A stretch of DNA of 64,000 nucleotides from Kryptolebias marmoratus (GCF_001649575.2 NC_051433.1:21283248-21347247), one strand, 5' to 3'; counted from the first letter of the stretch, positions 12,355-24,640 are shown. Notes: generated by a model not told the origin, from the sequence alone. Made by a program: numbers and translations.

Positions 12355-12620
12355 GTGGGCTTGTTTCATTTCACGCCTTCATCTTAGTCCGGTGGGATGT
12401 ATTATAAAGACATTAAGCGCTAAAGACGAAATGAAATTGAAGCGTGCACGTTATTAACGCTCCCTGTGAAAAGGAACTAATTCACACCAATTCAAATCAG
12501 CCTATTTATTGGTAATCAAGTTGTTTTGTGCGAGTGGCTCTTGTGCATCGAAACAATAATCAATGTGATAATTACTCGGAAGTCTCTGCTTAATGTAAAT
12601 CTCCCTCCTAACATGGTGGG
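12355..12620. promoter_or_regulatory. Candidate conserved regulatory island
   Basis: Dense unique sequence with many homeodomain- and TALE-like cores (GGTAATCAAG, ACAATAATCAATGTGATAAT, GCGTGCACGTTATTAACG) and no low-complexity runs. This is typical of deeply conserved vertebrate non-coding elements. Cross-species conservation was not tested. Confidence 0.35.
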
Positions 12621-13531
12621 CTTTACCCAGCGGAGATCCAGATGGCGGTTTAACTATTCAGTCAACAGTCTTCCCAGTAGATTACAACAAAATTATGTAA
12701 ATACAAGAGTTGTAGTACAAAGCCAAAACACATCCTCACATGGCATCAAATAACTTTCACATGATGCTTATTTTTTGCCAACTTTTCTTTGATAATAACA
12801 ATTTTATAAGCTACAATTTTACCTGTTTTTGTATGCTCACATCAAGCTTTTAGTACTCCAGCAGAGAAAATAATAACACCCCTCCACACCACAAACGCTC
12901 CACAAACACACTTGCATTTCTGTGTGTGTTTTTTTTTTTTTTTTTGACATTCAGCCCCTGACTGTCCACCCTGCAGACTGGAGCTCTGTGGGGGATGCGT
13001 GCATCTGGCTGTCAAATCTCTCCGAGGTGAGTGGAAAACAAGCGCAGCTGATGGCAGCAGCTGAGATGGCCCGGGACGCCTCGTGTTGTGGCACAGTGAC
13101 CAGCAGTTGAAGAGCTTGTTAACCGTGTCTAAAAGTGCCACCTACAACTTGGATGATGAGTGCCAATCAGCAGGTTGGTACATCACTGTGTTCACACACA
13201 CAATATTTGGGCAAAATCTAATCACCATCATCAAGTTCATCTGCATTCCCTCCCCCTCCGCAGGAACACGGTCGGCGGGTTTACTTCGTCTCTTGTCTGT
13301 GTGTTGTTCTGAGTGGCATATGGCTCGTTTTCTGTAAAATGTCAGACTGTGGAGTGAGTCAGCCGTGGCAGGTGCGTGGGATTGACACATACTGTAAATC
13401 TCTGCTTAACAGCACATTGAGTTAAAGGCGAGCTCCTCCATGCAGAAGCAAATATGTTTGGTGGAAAAAAATATGCTCCACACAAACAAGTCTGGTCACC
13501 TTCACCTGCCTGTGCAGCCCGAACACACTCA

Positions 13532-13584
<53 letters not shown>

Positions 13585-13929
13585 CGAGAACCAGCAGATT
13601 CAGTTTGTTGGAAGGTGACAGAAAGCTGCTCAGACGCTCTTCCAGGCTGCCAAAATTGTTTCATTGGTGGGAAACATCCTCTGAGGCTGGCTGTGAAAAC
13701 AAACTGTCACCCGTCACCACAAAGAAAGAAGAGAAAAGTGATTGCAGAGATGTAATGAGACACTGTTTTATGCTGAAAGTGACGCTCCCCACTTTTTTCA
13801 ACTCTCTACCTGCCTACATGGCAGACATGTTCACAGCGAGTGTTTCTGTGTCTCCTGATGCTCTGGATGAGAGGTTGAGCGGTAAAGAGGCTCAGATTAA
13901 TAAGGCATGCTCCATTTGCTGATGAAGTT
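12621..13929. other. Proximal upstream region with microsatellites
   Basis: Holds a 17-T run (12929-12945) and the long CA repeat at 13533-13584. Open frames at 12842-13922 on both strands arise partly from reading through the CA run and are not supported as genes. Upstream untranslated sequence of tafa1 could lie here, but no splice pair decides it. Confidence 0.35.
13533..13584. repeat. (CA)n microsatellite
   Basis: About 26 CA units with one AA interruption near 13571. It is almost pure and likely polymorphic. Confidence 0.95.
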
Positions 13930-14260
13930 TCGATGCAGAAGAGGGTAGTCTTGCTTTAAGTCATGTGATCTGACTCACTCTCAGCTCTGTCTCTCCCTCT
14001 CTTTTCCAGCTGGGCTACATTGTAACTCACACACTCTCTTTCACACACACACACACACGCACGCACGCTCGCTCACACTCGCTCTGCCTGCCTGACACAG
14101 ACTCTCTACTTACAGCGTTGAAGGGAGGACTGAGGCTCACACTATCAGCACAGCTTCTCAATGGGGGGATGCAGCCAAGATCAGACAGAGCGGTCATTCC
14201 ACTGGAGCCTTCCGCTGCACGCGTGAGAGGGAGACGACAAGTGAGGAGGGTAAACTAGCC
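13930..14260 (+). promoter_or_regulatory. Candidate promoter and untranslated first exon of tafa1
   Basis: This stretch is richer in G+C and CpG than its surroundings. It has a TGACTCA AP-1-type site at 13971-13977, a CATGTG E-box just before it, and a CA/CGCA microsatellite at 14041-14080. The following ~170 bases are unique and look exon-like, with possible donors at 14241 (AA|GTGAGG) and 14250 (GG|GTAAAC). The coding exon 2.5 kb downstream has a true acceptor, so an upstream non-coding exon is required, and mammalian TAFA1 also has one. No TATA box stands out. The link to tafa1 is inference from position and composition. Confidence 0.35.
14041..14080. repeat. (CA)n/(CGCA)n microsatellite
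   Basis: Nine CA units pass into ACGCACGCACGC and GCTCGCTCAC-like sequence inside the candidate promoter. Confidence 0.9.
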
Positions 14261-16689
14261 CCCTCCCATCCTACCCCCCACCCACCTCTTTTCATCTCAG
14301 CATAGGAGTTTTACTGACGGCTGAAGAGACACTGAGAATAAGGAGAGAAGATCTGCACAAATGTGGCTGATTCAGCCGTGACATGACCAGCCTCCCATCC
14401 CTCACATCCCTGTCCAGTTTGTGACATAGACCCCCCCTCCACCCTAAGTGTTTTGCTTTTAAGGTGACTGTTTGTCTTGGGAAGGATTTTGTTTTTTTTA
14501 AAGAACCTGAGCAGCAGATGTCCTGAGGAGGGAACACGAGGAGGAAATTAACAAAAACAAAAAACTGTATTTTAAACCTCATTTTTATGCTTACCTGGTG
14601 GTGGAATTTCGAGCAGAAATCCCTGGCTTCACAGAATGGATGGAATTAAAAGAGAAGAGTGAGTCTGCTGAGGAGACGGGCAGATTCTGACTGAGCTTCT
14701 TTCCCTTCTGAACACACAGCTCAGGTAAGGCAAGGATGTGGGACATTAGAGAAATTCCTCTGGTGTTTGGCGTGAAGAGCGGAGTTTGATGTGTCTGAGT
14801 TGAGCAAAGATGATCAAAAGTGCGGGGAAGCGAACAATGAAAACTGAAATCCATCCCATATTCCATCACACAGACATACTATTATACATTTATGTTGTGA
14901 GTGCATAAACAAGGAAAAAGATGCTCAGCCTAATGAGTAACATTCCAGTTAAGATACAGGACAGGCGTTTTTCTTCTTGTTAAACAATCAGTGCTAGATG
15001 TTGGGATTCACTGCTAAAGTTGTCTCTGCAGCAGGTGACATGCAGTCTGGAGCCCCTTTGATTTTGTTAGAGATTTGTTGCGTGCAGGTGCATCTGTGGG
15101 TTACGCGCCTGCAGGTGCTCCTGATGTTTCCGCTCCGACCACGTTTACTCTCTCCCGCTGGACCTGGCAGTCTGTTGTCTGTCGCTGCAAATGTGAGAGT
15201 GAGCTCCTTTTGTCAGAAAGCAAAGGGGTGCTGTTGAAGAATTCGACAGCTCCGTGTGAAGCCCTTTGTTTTGATGTGAAGTTTCTGTGGAATGACGCTC
15301 AGTCATTTCATTAAAGCCGACCATGCACTTTCAGCTCCGCAGATAATCTGCCGCTATCAAGCTCATTTTATTTTCCATAAGAGCATCTTTAGATTACTAA
15401 GCATCCCCAACTCTCTGTGGAATATATAGCTACAATTAACTGTGCGAGCGCAGCGCTTCTTTCTGAATACACTCTGCTAATCCTGCCTGGTGAGAACATA
15501 TTGTGTGTTAAAGGAAAAAAAGAAAAGCCTCTGGGACCCATTCCTTAAAGAAAAAAAAATCCTTGCCATTCTGGTGGGTTTAGTCGAGGGGTGGGGGTGT
15601 CCAGTTTAATTTGAGTAATGATATGCTTAATTTTCACTGTTTATTAAGTAGCTGCCCCAATGTCAATGAGGGTGCAGGACACCGGGGTAACATTAAGCAG
15701 CCTTAATGGCCTCAATCTCATGCATATCAAAACACAGAAAAGGGACGACTCCGACATATTTTTTGAAAGCAGCTTAAACTGAATTGAATCGAATCACTTC
15801 TTTGAAAAAGTTAAAAGGTTCACGACTGTAGAGACCTTCATTTTATGCATTAGGGTTTGGCATAAATAATAAATTCACAGTTTCATCAGAGCTCATCAGA
15901 TCAGAGAGTCACCGACTCGACTGCGTGATAACTGAGTCTGTTAGATAAAATACACCATGTTTGCTTTAGGAAACTAAAGACCTTTTCAAGGTTTTCAATT
16001 TGTCCTAAAAGAAAGCAATATTCTCACTGAACCTGATGCGAGGTGTAGTTTTAAAAGAACAAGAGACACACTGTGTTGAGCTTGCTTTAGCAGAAGTAGA
16101 CTGATTTTCCTCAAACTTTCTAATTTGGAGTATGGAATTGAGAGAAGTGCTGATAACACCTGGTCAGGAGGAGAGGTTCATTATTCAATCAGGATGAAGG
16201 CGGTGTTTCCATATGCTGGCCCTCACCAGGAGTTAGGCAGGTCCTAAACAAATTCACAAAAAGTTTGTCTGCACCTAGAAATGCCATAATATGAACATTT
16301 TACAATCATTTTCCCATTGAGGTTAATCATTGTAGCCATCCTCCACGTTTTCCAAAAGCAGGAGATTATTAAATTTTTGTCTTTAATTACAGCTAATTGT
16401 TCTCTCTCAATTTGATTTGAAGACTTCTTAAAGAAGTTTTAAAAGATTAACATTGCATTTGACCTTTCATTAAAATTTATTTCTCTACAAGGATCTTTTG
16501 TCTTTACTTTTTGTATTTCCATTTACAATGCTAAGAAAAAATCCTGCACATACAGTACCTCTGAATAAATCATTAGAAACATGAGGATGAATATTTGCGC
16601 CTGATATGAGGATTGTCTCTTGTGTTTTTTCATGCTGAATAATGATGATGTCTGCTGTAAATATGTATGGAGACGTTTGTAACCCAGTT
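14261..16689 (+). other. Probable intron 1 of tafa1, no gene seen
   Basis: The interval lies between the candidate first exon and the coding exon. I see no interspersed repeat, splice-flanked open frame or RNA gene. Short open frames at 14292-14869 (-) and 14998-15314 (+) have no recognisable domain. The 15350-15750 part is unique AT-rich sequence with TTAATTT-type cores and could contain regulatory sites. Confidence 0.4.
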
Positions 16690-16722
16690 CTGTTGTTATC
16701 CCCGTTGTGTGTTGTCCTGCAG
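16690..16722 (+). other. Splice acceptor of the tafa1 coding exon
   Basis: A T-rich tract (TGTTGTTATCCCCGTTGTG and onward) ends in CTGCAG at 16717-16722, directly before the 13 untranslated bases and the ATG. This supports an upstream untranslated exon rather than transcription starting at this exon. Confidence 0.7.
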
Positions 16723-16859
16723 ACTCAGCTGTACCATGTCCTGGTTGTTGGCCGTGTGGATTAGCCTCGGCTTCCTGCTGCTGTGCCAGGCCACACTCTA
16801 TCAGACCATCCAGCAGCACCATGTGGCCCGGCCAGGTCGCACCGACATCCTCACCCTGG
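16723..16859 (+). CDS. tafa1: First coding exon of tafa1 (fam19a1), secreted chemokine-like neurokine; partial gene
   Basis: The exon follows a pyrimidine-rich tract ending in CAG at 16722. Its ATG at 16736 has A at -3, and 41 full codons plus one base run to 16859, before a strong donor (GG|GTATGT). The start MSWLLAVWISLGFLLLCQA is a signal peptide: no charged residues, a Leu/Ile/Phe core, and likely cleavage after CQA. The rest reads TLYQTIQQHHVARP and then eight residues. Known family (recalled, not searched): human TAFA1 has the same layout, with MSW, WIS, LLC, QQHH and RP at matching positions, then GTCEV opening the ten-cysteine mature domain. The phase-1 end on G fits a split glycine codon at that point. 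TAFA proteins are small, secreted and mostly made by neurons; TAFA1 is reported to bind the receptor GPR1. The cysteine exons lie beyond the window. Bases 16723-16735 are 5' untranslated. The tafa1 paralogue (a or b) cannot be told. Confidence 0.82.
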
Positions 16860-19800
16860 GTATGTGAATCTTTTTGTCCAATTTCTGCCTCACAGCACAG
16901 CATTAAGGCTTAAGATGTTGACCTCTCTGTGCTCGTCAGCTTTGGCTGTTTGCTGCAGCATGTCAGAGTGACTTGCCACGTTACTGTTCTCTGATGATTC
17001 ACGGTGCTTGTAGTCATGCAAGATAAGCAAAGGTGAAGACTGCTAATTGTACCTCTTACTTCATGTTACATGACTTTGAATTTTAGTGAAAGAGAAATGT
17101 TAAACAGACTTGTATACTTTGGTTTAGCTCTTCAGCTGAACGTCCTGTTAGAGCATCTTCTAAGACTGAGAGATGACTCAACTGTATGGCGAGGAATTCT
17201 TGACTAGTGTACCCTGAATCGAGCTGGCATACAAGTAGGACAAGCTGTGGGCAACAATCCATATTACTGTGCTAGTACCTAGGGGGGGCTTTGATCACTG
17301 TGGTTCATATTGAAATGACAATTATGTTTTCCTCTTTTGCCCAGGAAAAGCTTGGCAATTAGGCTTGACGCCTTCTGCACTGTAAAGGGCTAAAGGGGAG
17401 GGTAGACACAGAGGCGGATCTAATTCTCTGATTATGGAAAAGCTCGCTTGAACAGTGTATGGTGTATGTGGGAGTGCTACAAGGAAAGGATATGTTTTTT
17501 TAGAGCAAAGCAAATGCTATCCTTAAGCTTCTAACAATGAGTGTTACTTCCACACTGAACCCTTGCGCAGAGTGGGGCTTTCTCTGGATGCCAAGCGGCT
17601 GTTAAACATTGATGCTGTCTTCTGCTTGGTTCCTTTTTGTGTGTGTTGCATCGCCAAGTAAAAAAAAAAAAACTGTAATTGAAGTACAGCATAAGGGGAA
17701 AAATACAGCCCTGGATTCTCTCTCCTTGTGAACAATGGTGACTTTAAGCAGCATGTCAGAGAATTGGCTTACTTTAGCTCTGGAACAGCTGACACATGAA
17801 AATCCTAGCTATGATAGATAGAAAGTTCTCAAAGCATTCCAGCTTCGTTAATTGGAGCAAGAAGTAAGGGATAAGAAACAGAGAGTTTGGAATAAATTTT
17901 TAAAGGGTGACTTCCATCATTTTTTTTTTCCTTTTTTGTCTGGTTGGGAAGTCAAGCTTGGTGCCAAACAAGTACAAGGAAGTGCAAGGCTCAGTAAGTG
18001 TCTTTTTTGAATAATGCAGTGAACCCAAAGTGGAAGACAAGGGGGGAAAAAAGAGTTGTTGCCCCCCTTCTTTGACCCTTTCTGGTTGTCTATCTAAAAA
18101 AGTAATTCAACTAAAAGGCAGTGCTGGTCTAGAGTTCAGAAAGGTTTCCTGTCTGACAGATCAACTCACACACTTAAGTGTTCGTGGGAAAAGACTAGTA
18201 CACGATCACACATTTACATGATCTGATCTTACTCAGGCCATTATGGTGTGGCATTTTCATGGGTCCTCTGGGGAAACAGGAGTTGTGTTACCAACGCATC
18301 AGGTTTGACAGGCTGCAGCCTTGCATTGTGCAGATAGTTAAGAAAAGTATGTGCTGTGAAATTATTCTAGTCAAGATTTAGATGTCTTTGACAGTAGACT
18401 GTAAACCGAGTTAATATAGTCTGAATAACATCATCAAGGTGTATTTAAAAAAAGATGTTTGACAATAGGTGATTCTGGACCACAGAGAACCACTTTACTG
18501 TCCTTATAACCATTTAAGTAGTTGGTCTTTTTTTTTTGTTGTTTATTTTTTACGCCGCTTGTGCTGTGGCTGTCGGTGCTCTTATAACTACATTGATTGG
18601 GTAATTTTTAGCTTGTGTTTCAGAGTAAGCTCTTTCTTGGCTCAATAGGGACTCTTAAGTGACGTAAGGGGATGTGTTTGGTCCATACATAAATGTAAAT
18701 TGATTAGCTAAGCAAATCAAACAATCTTCCAGCACCTGCACTCTTAAAACTACTTTTACATTGTTTTAGTAGAAACTAGCTGGCTAAAATTGTCTGCCAA
18801 GATGGGCTTTTTGAATGTGCCGCATCAGTCTAAGCTGATGTTTGTAGCACTCTTTTGACCTCTAAAAATGAAACCAAAGACTTTCAACACTCATACAACT
18901 ACAACGTTGTCTTTTGTTGTCGTTAGCGAATGTCTTAAGTGATGCAGCCGTGTGAACAGTCAGCCTGGTGTTGAGCAATCACAGTGTTCTTATTAATGCA
19001 AAAGTAAACATGTAGGTCCTCGTAACTGGTTGTAGGGCTAAAGATTCTTGTAATCTTCTGAGATTCCTTCTAACTGTTTGATTCAAATACATTTTATATG
19101 TTTACCTTCTCGTTTGAACTAATCTGTCCTATTTTAAAACAATACCTAGTTCTAAAGGTTAACTTCTGAAACAACTTGAAGCTAACGGTGACAGACAAAA
19201 GTCATAACTAAATCTGGCAATTAGAATCTAAAGTCATAATATTTTACAATCCTAATCTGCGAGTTTCCATGGGACGAGGGTCTATCGCAACTGTCTACTC
19301 AGAAGGAACACATTCAGTTCTGCTGCTTTGCAATTTACTGTATATCATGTATTTTTTAAGAGGATTAAGCTGACATCAATCTTACTCAGCCATGGAGTGG
19401 CTTTAACCAATCTAACCAAAACTTCTTTCTCAGAATTGAAATGCTATGATAAATATTTGAATTAGGATTGATTTTATAACTGGAGAAGCTCTCTGGTTTC
19501 ATCGAGTCCAGAGGCCTCAGCTATAAATAGCTATGTGTATGTAGGACATAGCAAAAAAGAAAAGAAATATATTGTCTTGAAACATCCATTTGGCTAAGTA
19601 CTTAATCAAAGTTTCAAGATTTCCATCTTTTGCCATTGTGTCTGGTTTATTTTTAACGTGCTTGATCTAAGTTATACATGTCCACCATCCATTACTAAAA
19701 GATAGTAATTTATAAATCTAAAACCTGACTGATGATATTAGGTAAAGCTGCTTTCGTATGCCTTGCATTACTCCATGCTACTCTATTGTTTTCTGGACAG

Positions 19801-22425
19801 TCATGCGCCAACTTTCAAAGGGACATTGGGGCTTGGACATCTTCCCAGAAAATGAGCTTTTGTAGAACTCAGAATACAGCCAGGAGGGCTGTCTGAGAGA
19901 CAAAGTGGTCCGAAAGCTAACACCTATCCAACATCGACCAAAATAAACACAGAAAGGGATATGTGGGTATCTATAAAGGGGAGGCTGTGTTCTCCTCCTT
20001 ATTTAAGCATCTAACAGTGTTGAAAAATCAGCTTTTCTGTCTCCTACAGCTGCAGTGGAGGGTAACAATAAAACACTGAATGTAGAAGTAAAGTTTCAAA
20101 ATTAAATTTTCTTTTCAAATGTTTTCACAGCCAACAAACGATGAAGAGATTGAGTAACAATTTCCATGACTGCGTCGTCGCCAGCGCACAAACCAGCTCC
20201 GCTCTCTTTCCCATGAGCCTCTGCTTCACAGAGTCTCCCCTGCGTCCTGCTTGTGTGGCTGAAGATTGATGGTGTCCTGATTCTGGGCAGCCAATTCTGG
20301 TCTCTCAAGAAATAATCCACTACATTGACAGATGAGCTGAATGTGACATGACATAAACAAGCTGGGCAATGCACTCTCTCCACCTGCCAACGCTGAGTTG
20401 AAGTGCTCACTGCCAAAACTGCTGCCGTTGCTGCACAAACCGGGCCACTCTTCACTGCACATACTGGACTCTGACAAAAAACCAGTAATGATGTAACCAC
20501 TCCATAATGCCCACACCTTACTGTATGAAATTTATGCAGACTGGACATCTTCTAGTAATAAAATTAAAGTGTTCCCGGATGTGTTTTGTTTGTGTTATGC
20601 GATTAAGTTATACTTAGCAGCTATAGTATTTATTTACCCCTCGTTCAGTGAATATTGTCCACATTATACAAAGGCCCAGGGGTGCAGTGTGAATCTAACA
20701 ACATTTAGGTTGCTGCTTTCTTCATTATGTCTATGACAGGGTAGTTTAAGCAATTTTCAGATCTGATTTAATGGAAGAGGCACAGCTGATAGACTATTTT
20801 TAACCTGTTACATTTGTTTTTAACCTAAAAAATATCTCTCTTGCAAAAAGATAAAATTCAAATGTTTTCAAAGACAGTAATGTAATATATATATTTAAAA
20901 TATTAATTAAAATTGGGTATGATGGAGTTAAAAATACTAGTATCAAATGCAGTAACTCTGCTGTTGTTTTTATGCAATGATTTGAAATGCATTGTAAAGT
21001 CTAATCCCAGATGATTGGAATGCATTTTAATGAGCTCATTGTTCAATGTGCCATAATGCTCCCTCAGCGTTAGAAACTCTTTGAGCTGGAAGAAAACATG
21101 TAATTACTTTGATTAGTTGAGATTCATCATATGGTCAAATAAGAGCAACAGTGCGATCATAAGCATGGATGCATTTGGTAAATTACGAAAGGAAATACCC
21201 TTAGTTTTTAAAGCATATCTTGTCGAAACACATTTGTGCCAATGCTAAACTTTTATACATTTTAAGATTTTCTGTGAGCTAGGATAGAAAAAAAATAGTT
21301 AAACTAAACTTGATTTTACAAAGCTGTCTTTTTGGTACATGAGGACAGGGTAGAAGTTTGGAAGTCATACAAACTCACAGCATGAATTGAAATGTCTCTT
21401 TCTTTCCTTTTGCTGCACGGATGGCTGGTTCAGGAAATGTATGATTTTTCTAGCAGTGTTTGGGAAAGCTAAGAAATTAACTTCACTCACTTACAAACTA
21501 AGCGCGCCCACACTTTTCAACTTGGAACTCATTTCCATAGTTGTCAGACTTCTCATTACTGTAGCTCAGTGTTAGCAGCAGAAACAAGGTGGGGAAAATA
21601 TCTATGTTTTCTTTTTTTTCCCCTGCACAATCATCTTCAAAGTAGTAATCCTTCCTCTTGAAGGTGAAAGAAGTTTTAAAGGATGAACGGCAGCTCCGTC
21701 CACCACAGCCAACGTAAACATCTTTCCACACCGGCTCTCCCTTCTGTTTTTGTTTTGCAATTAAATTCGCCTTATTTACGTCCTCATTAAACTGTAGGGA
21801 CTAATTAGTGTGAGAATTGATGGTGAAAGAAAATTCAATTAAAAAACAGTTACTTGAATAAGTGTCGCCTTCACTGTGTTTTTGCAAAGTGGATGGAAGA
21901 GAACGCATTGACTCATGTGGAAACACTGCCCTGAGCAGTATAAGGCCTAAGCACACACATATACGCATTTTAACACATATATACTAATAAACAACTACAA
22001 TCAAATCCTTCCTAACCAAGGTTGTAATGACAGGAATGCAAGGCAGATATGCAAAAAATGAGACAGATTTGTATAGTACAAATTTGATTTGAAACATTCA
22101 TTTTAGAAACATGGCATCTACAAATCTTGCTGTTTGCTAACAACGGAACCAAAAATCCTATAATCTACCTTCACATGGACTTATGATTGCTCTGAAAACT
22201 ATGGGTTTAAGTGGGAAGCTTATCAGCGATGTGTCTTTAGCACACAGCATGCCCTTCAAGGTAATGAAAGCAACCCTCTTAAAAAGCAGCCAATAAGTGC
22301 CTGATCATCCAGGTGCTGAGCAGGACTCCGTTCACACACCAGACCTCTCCCCACAACCCTTCATCCACTCACCCTGCCCCACTACCCACCCAGCCCCTCC
22401 CCCCATCCCCTCGCCTCCATCGGCC
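16860..22425 (+). other. Start of probable intron 2 of tafa1
   Basis: No second tafa1 exon appears: nothing resembles the CEV..HRCCN start of the cysteine domain on the + strand. The stretch is unique AT-rich sequence with poly-T runs near 17925 and 18530. A 148-codon minus-strand open frame at 20102-20548 sits in a more G+C-rich patch but matches nothing I know. Donor-like and acceptor-like words occur, as expected by chance. Confidence 0.45.
20102..20548 (-). other. Unexplained 148-codon open frame in a G+C-richer patch
   Basis: A minus-strand frame stays open over 447 bp, and a second minus frame overlaps it (20226-20516). Base composition is higher in G+C than the AT-rich intron around it. 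The predicted protein is rich in Ser, Cys and His without a signal peptide, membrane segment or repeated motif I can place. It could be a decayed transposon or retrocopy, an intronic conserved element, or chance. No promoter or splice context supports expression. Confidence 0.2.
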
Positions 22426-22830
22426 CCTCGGACGATTTGTCATGGATCAGATGAGACAATTTGTCATGGATTAGTGCACTTAAATGTCTGTGTGATAGTG
22501 GAAGCAGTCACTGGAAAAGCTTTGGAATCCTATTACACTGCCTTTTATGGCCGGCAATACGAGAGAAAAGCAGCGGAGGTTGAATCAGTGCCTTCCATGG
22601 CCCGTGCGCTATTCCTTGGCTTTTTCTCTTCACACGTAATCAGATATTCACTTTTAAAGAGAGCTCTACCGATGCTTTTAAAGAGAAAAAGTAGACAACA
22701 CCCATGTGTATTTGTTCCTAATTCATCACTTCTGTCAATCCAATTAATTGACTGCTTGTGTTATTTTCGCCATGCTTGTCAAGCGCTCTCTGTCTACGCA
22801 GCACAAGCACTGAGCAATGGTTAAAGATGT
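22426..22830. promoter_or_regulatory. Candidate conserved intronic element with a 20-bp direct repeat
   Basis: A duplicated 20-mer (22431-22450 and 22455-22474, 18 of 20 identical, core TTTGTCATGGAT) opens a unique island with CCTTTTATGGCCGGCAATAC, two CTTTTAAAGAGA copies near 22650 and 22676, and CCAATTAATTGACTG near 22740. A 175-codon + frame covers it, but it starts in a C-rich run and has no domain, so a regulatory reading is preferred. A CC-rich tract at 22370-22425 precedes it. Confidence 0.35.
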
Positions 22831-23279
22831 TGTTCCAAATCATTATACTGATTTATTTTTTTAAACATGCTGTGAGTGTTTTTTAAATGCCGCTGACAGC
22901 TTAAATTAGTCAATAAATCTTTACCGTTTCATCTTCTGTCTAGATTCAAAGTCACATATAATGATATCATTGCATGAATCTTTTTTTCTTATTCAGTTCT
23001 TTGGAGCTTTCTTGCTGTTTCTATGATGTCTGATTATTGCTCAGACAGGGTGCAAAGGTGCCACTGATCACAGATTCATCCTGTTATTTTCAATAATTTG
23101 AAGAATGCTTAAACAAACAAGTCACGCATTGCAGGGTGAGTTTATATATGTACATGTTTTTCTCATTCATATATAGTTCTCAGTGTGCACTTTTTTAAAA
23201 ATAATTTCTTATTTCATGACAGGTTTGATTTATTACAGCTACATGCATACATTTTATTTTCCCAAAATAAGAAGTTATT

Positions 23280-23600
23280 GCATCCTGTATTATAGGCATC
23301 TTTATTTATAAAGCACCTTATGCAGCTTCTTTAGCACCGCTGGGCCCCTGAAGCACAACAGTAACATCTCACTGAAGTTAAATAGCTTGCTTACATTAAT
23401 GGGGCAGAGAGACACGCTGCCGGGTGATTGTGATGCAAAAGAGCTGCGCTGTGGCATCATTTAAGACCACTGCAGGGGGACAAATGTTACCCATTCAGTA
23501 TTTTGTTTGCAGAGGGCTCTCAGTCTGTGTGAGTGATTCATTTCCCCAAATGGTAGCCAAATTAGGTAGTCTTGTCCCCACTTCCTCTTAAGCGCTCTTT
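23280..23600. promoter_or_regulatory. Candidate conserved intronic element
   Basis: Unique sequence of balanced composition with ATTGTGATGCAAAAGAGCTG, GCATCATTTAAGACC and AATGGTAGCCAAATTAGG. No repeat similarity or coding pattern. Conservation is inferred from texture only. Confidence 0.3.
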
Positions 23601-24399
23601 AGTGACATACATTATTAGGCATTTGCTTTTTATTTTCTTTTGAATAAAACCAGCAAGAACTTACTATTATTGTTTTTGTTTTTTTTCCACATACCTGAAT
23701 TCACTGAGCCATGAAAAAGGAAACTTTTGAGTCGTGTTTGCTCTTTTGTTTGTTTTAAATTCAATATGTTGTTATAAACACAACAGACAATCAGAAGGAT
23801 TCTTAGCCTCCTCTCTGAATTGATCTTTTTTCTTTCATTGACAGTTTATTCCCTTAAATATTTATAGTTAAAAATCTGTGTTTCTGCTTTAAAGCAAACC
23901 ATAAAGGAGCGTTATCAATTGACTGTGCTGTATCCCTTTGCTCAACATAGCTTTATGATGTTTTTGAGCTTATTTTTCTGGTTTTCCAGCTTTCAACTTT
24001 GCTGCTCAGACTGGGTCTTGGGGTTTTCATAGTGCTGTTTTAGCAGTCGTCGGCAGCAATTTTTTATTGTATGCTGTGAGCAAACCACCAGAAAGCAGAC
24101 CAACTATATTTGTTAGCAGTCAGTGAACATAATGTAGGACTTGGCAGCTAAAGAATAAAATATCCCAATACTCCAAATGTTGAAAAACATCTCATTGTAG
24201 CACCTTGGTTTTGGACTCCTAATAACACAAGATTTTAAATGCACATATTGAGTTTGTGGCCAAGGTGACTTGCTTTCTCACTTTGGTCTCAGTCAGACTC
24301 TGACAGGGGACAAAAATGGATTATGGGGTTTGGAATTATGGAAACAGAAATCCTCTTGCTTGAATATGTCCCAGCTTGTCAAATAAATGATTGAATGTC
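23601..24399. other. Intron, nothing recognised
   Basis: T-rich unique sequence without a frame, repeat family or RNA gene that I can support. Confidence 0.35.
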
Positions 24400-24640
24400 T
24401 GTCTAAATTTTCCACCCGGGGTGCTCTGTCAGCATTAGGCGAGGTCTATTTGTCTTGTCTGATGTGTCTGGATGAATCTATATAGCGGCTGTGCCTCGGC
24501 AGCAGCGTATTGTCTTATCACAACCTTATCTGACAGCAGACGCTCTAATAATGGAAGTTAGGTTGAGATGTCACAGCTAACTGTTTGTCACCGCGCAGTT
24601 GTACAGAGCGGGATACATGATATGGACACAGCCAAATGCC
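24400..24640. promoter_or_regulatory. Candidate conserved intronic element
   Basis: Contains TGTCTTATCACAACCTTATC (two GATA sites on the minus strand), CAGCAGACGCTCTAATAATG and GAGATGTCACAGCTAACTG. Its CpG content is high for the intron. No coding signal. Confidence 0.3.

Noticed and set aside
13342..13922. Open frames through the CA repeat on both strands
   Set aside because: They are artefacts of a dinucleotide repeat that is open in several frames.
16523..16903. 126-codon minus frame over the tafa1 exon
   Set aside because: It is the antisense shadow of the coding exon, with no splice or domain support.
19658..19670. GTGCTTGATCTAA, the same as part of miR-218
   Set aside because: Only 13 bases match and the downstream sequence cannot form the precursor hairpin.
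22297..22824. 175-codon + strand open frame as a protein gene
   Set aside because: It starts in a C-rich low-complexity run and has no domain. The underlying DNA looks like a regulatory island instead.
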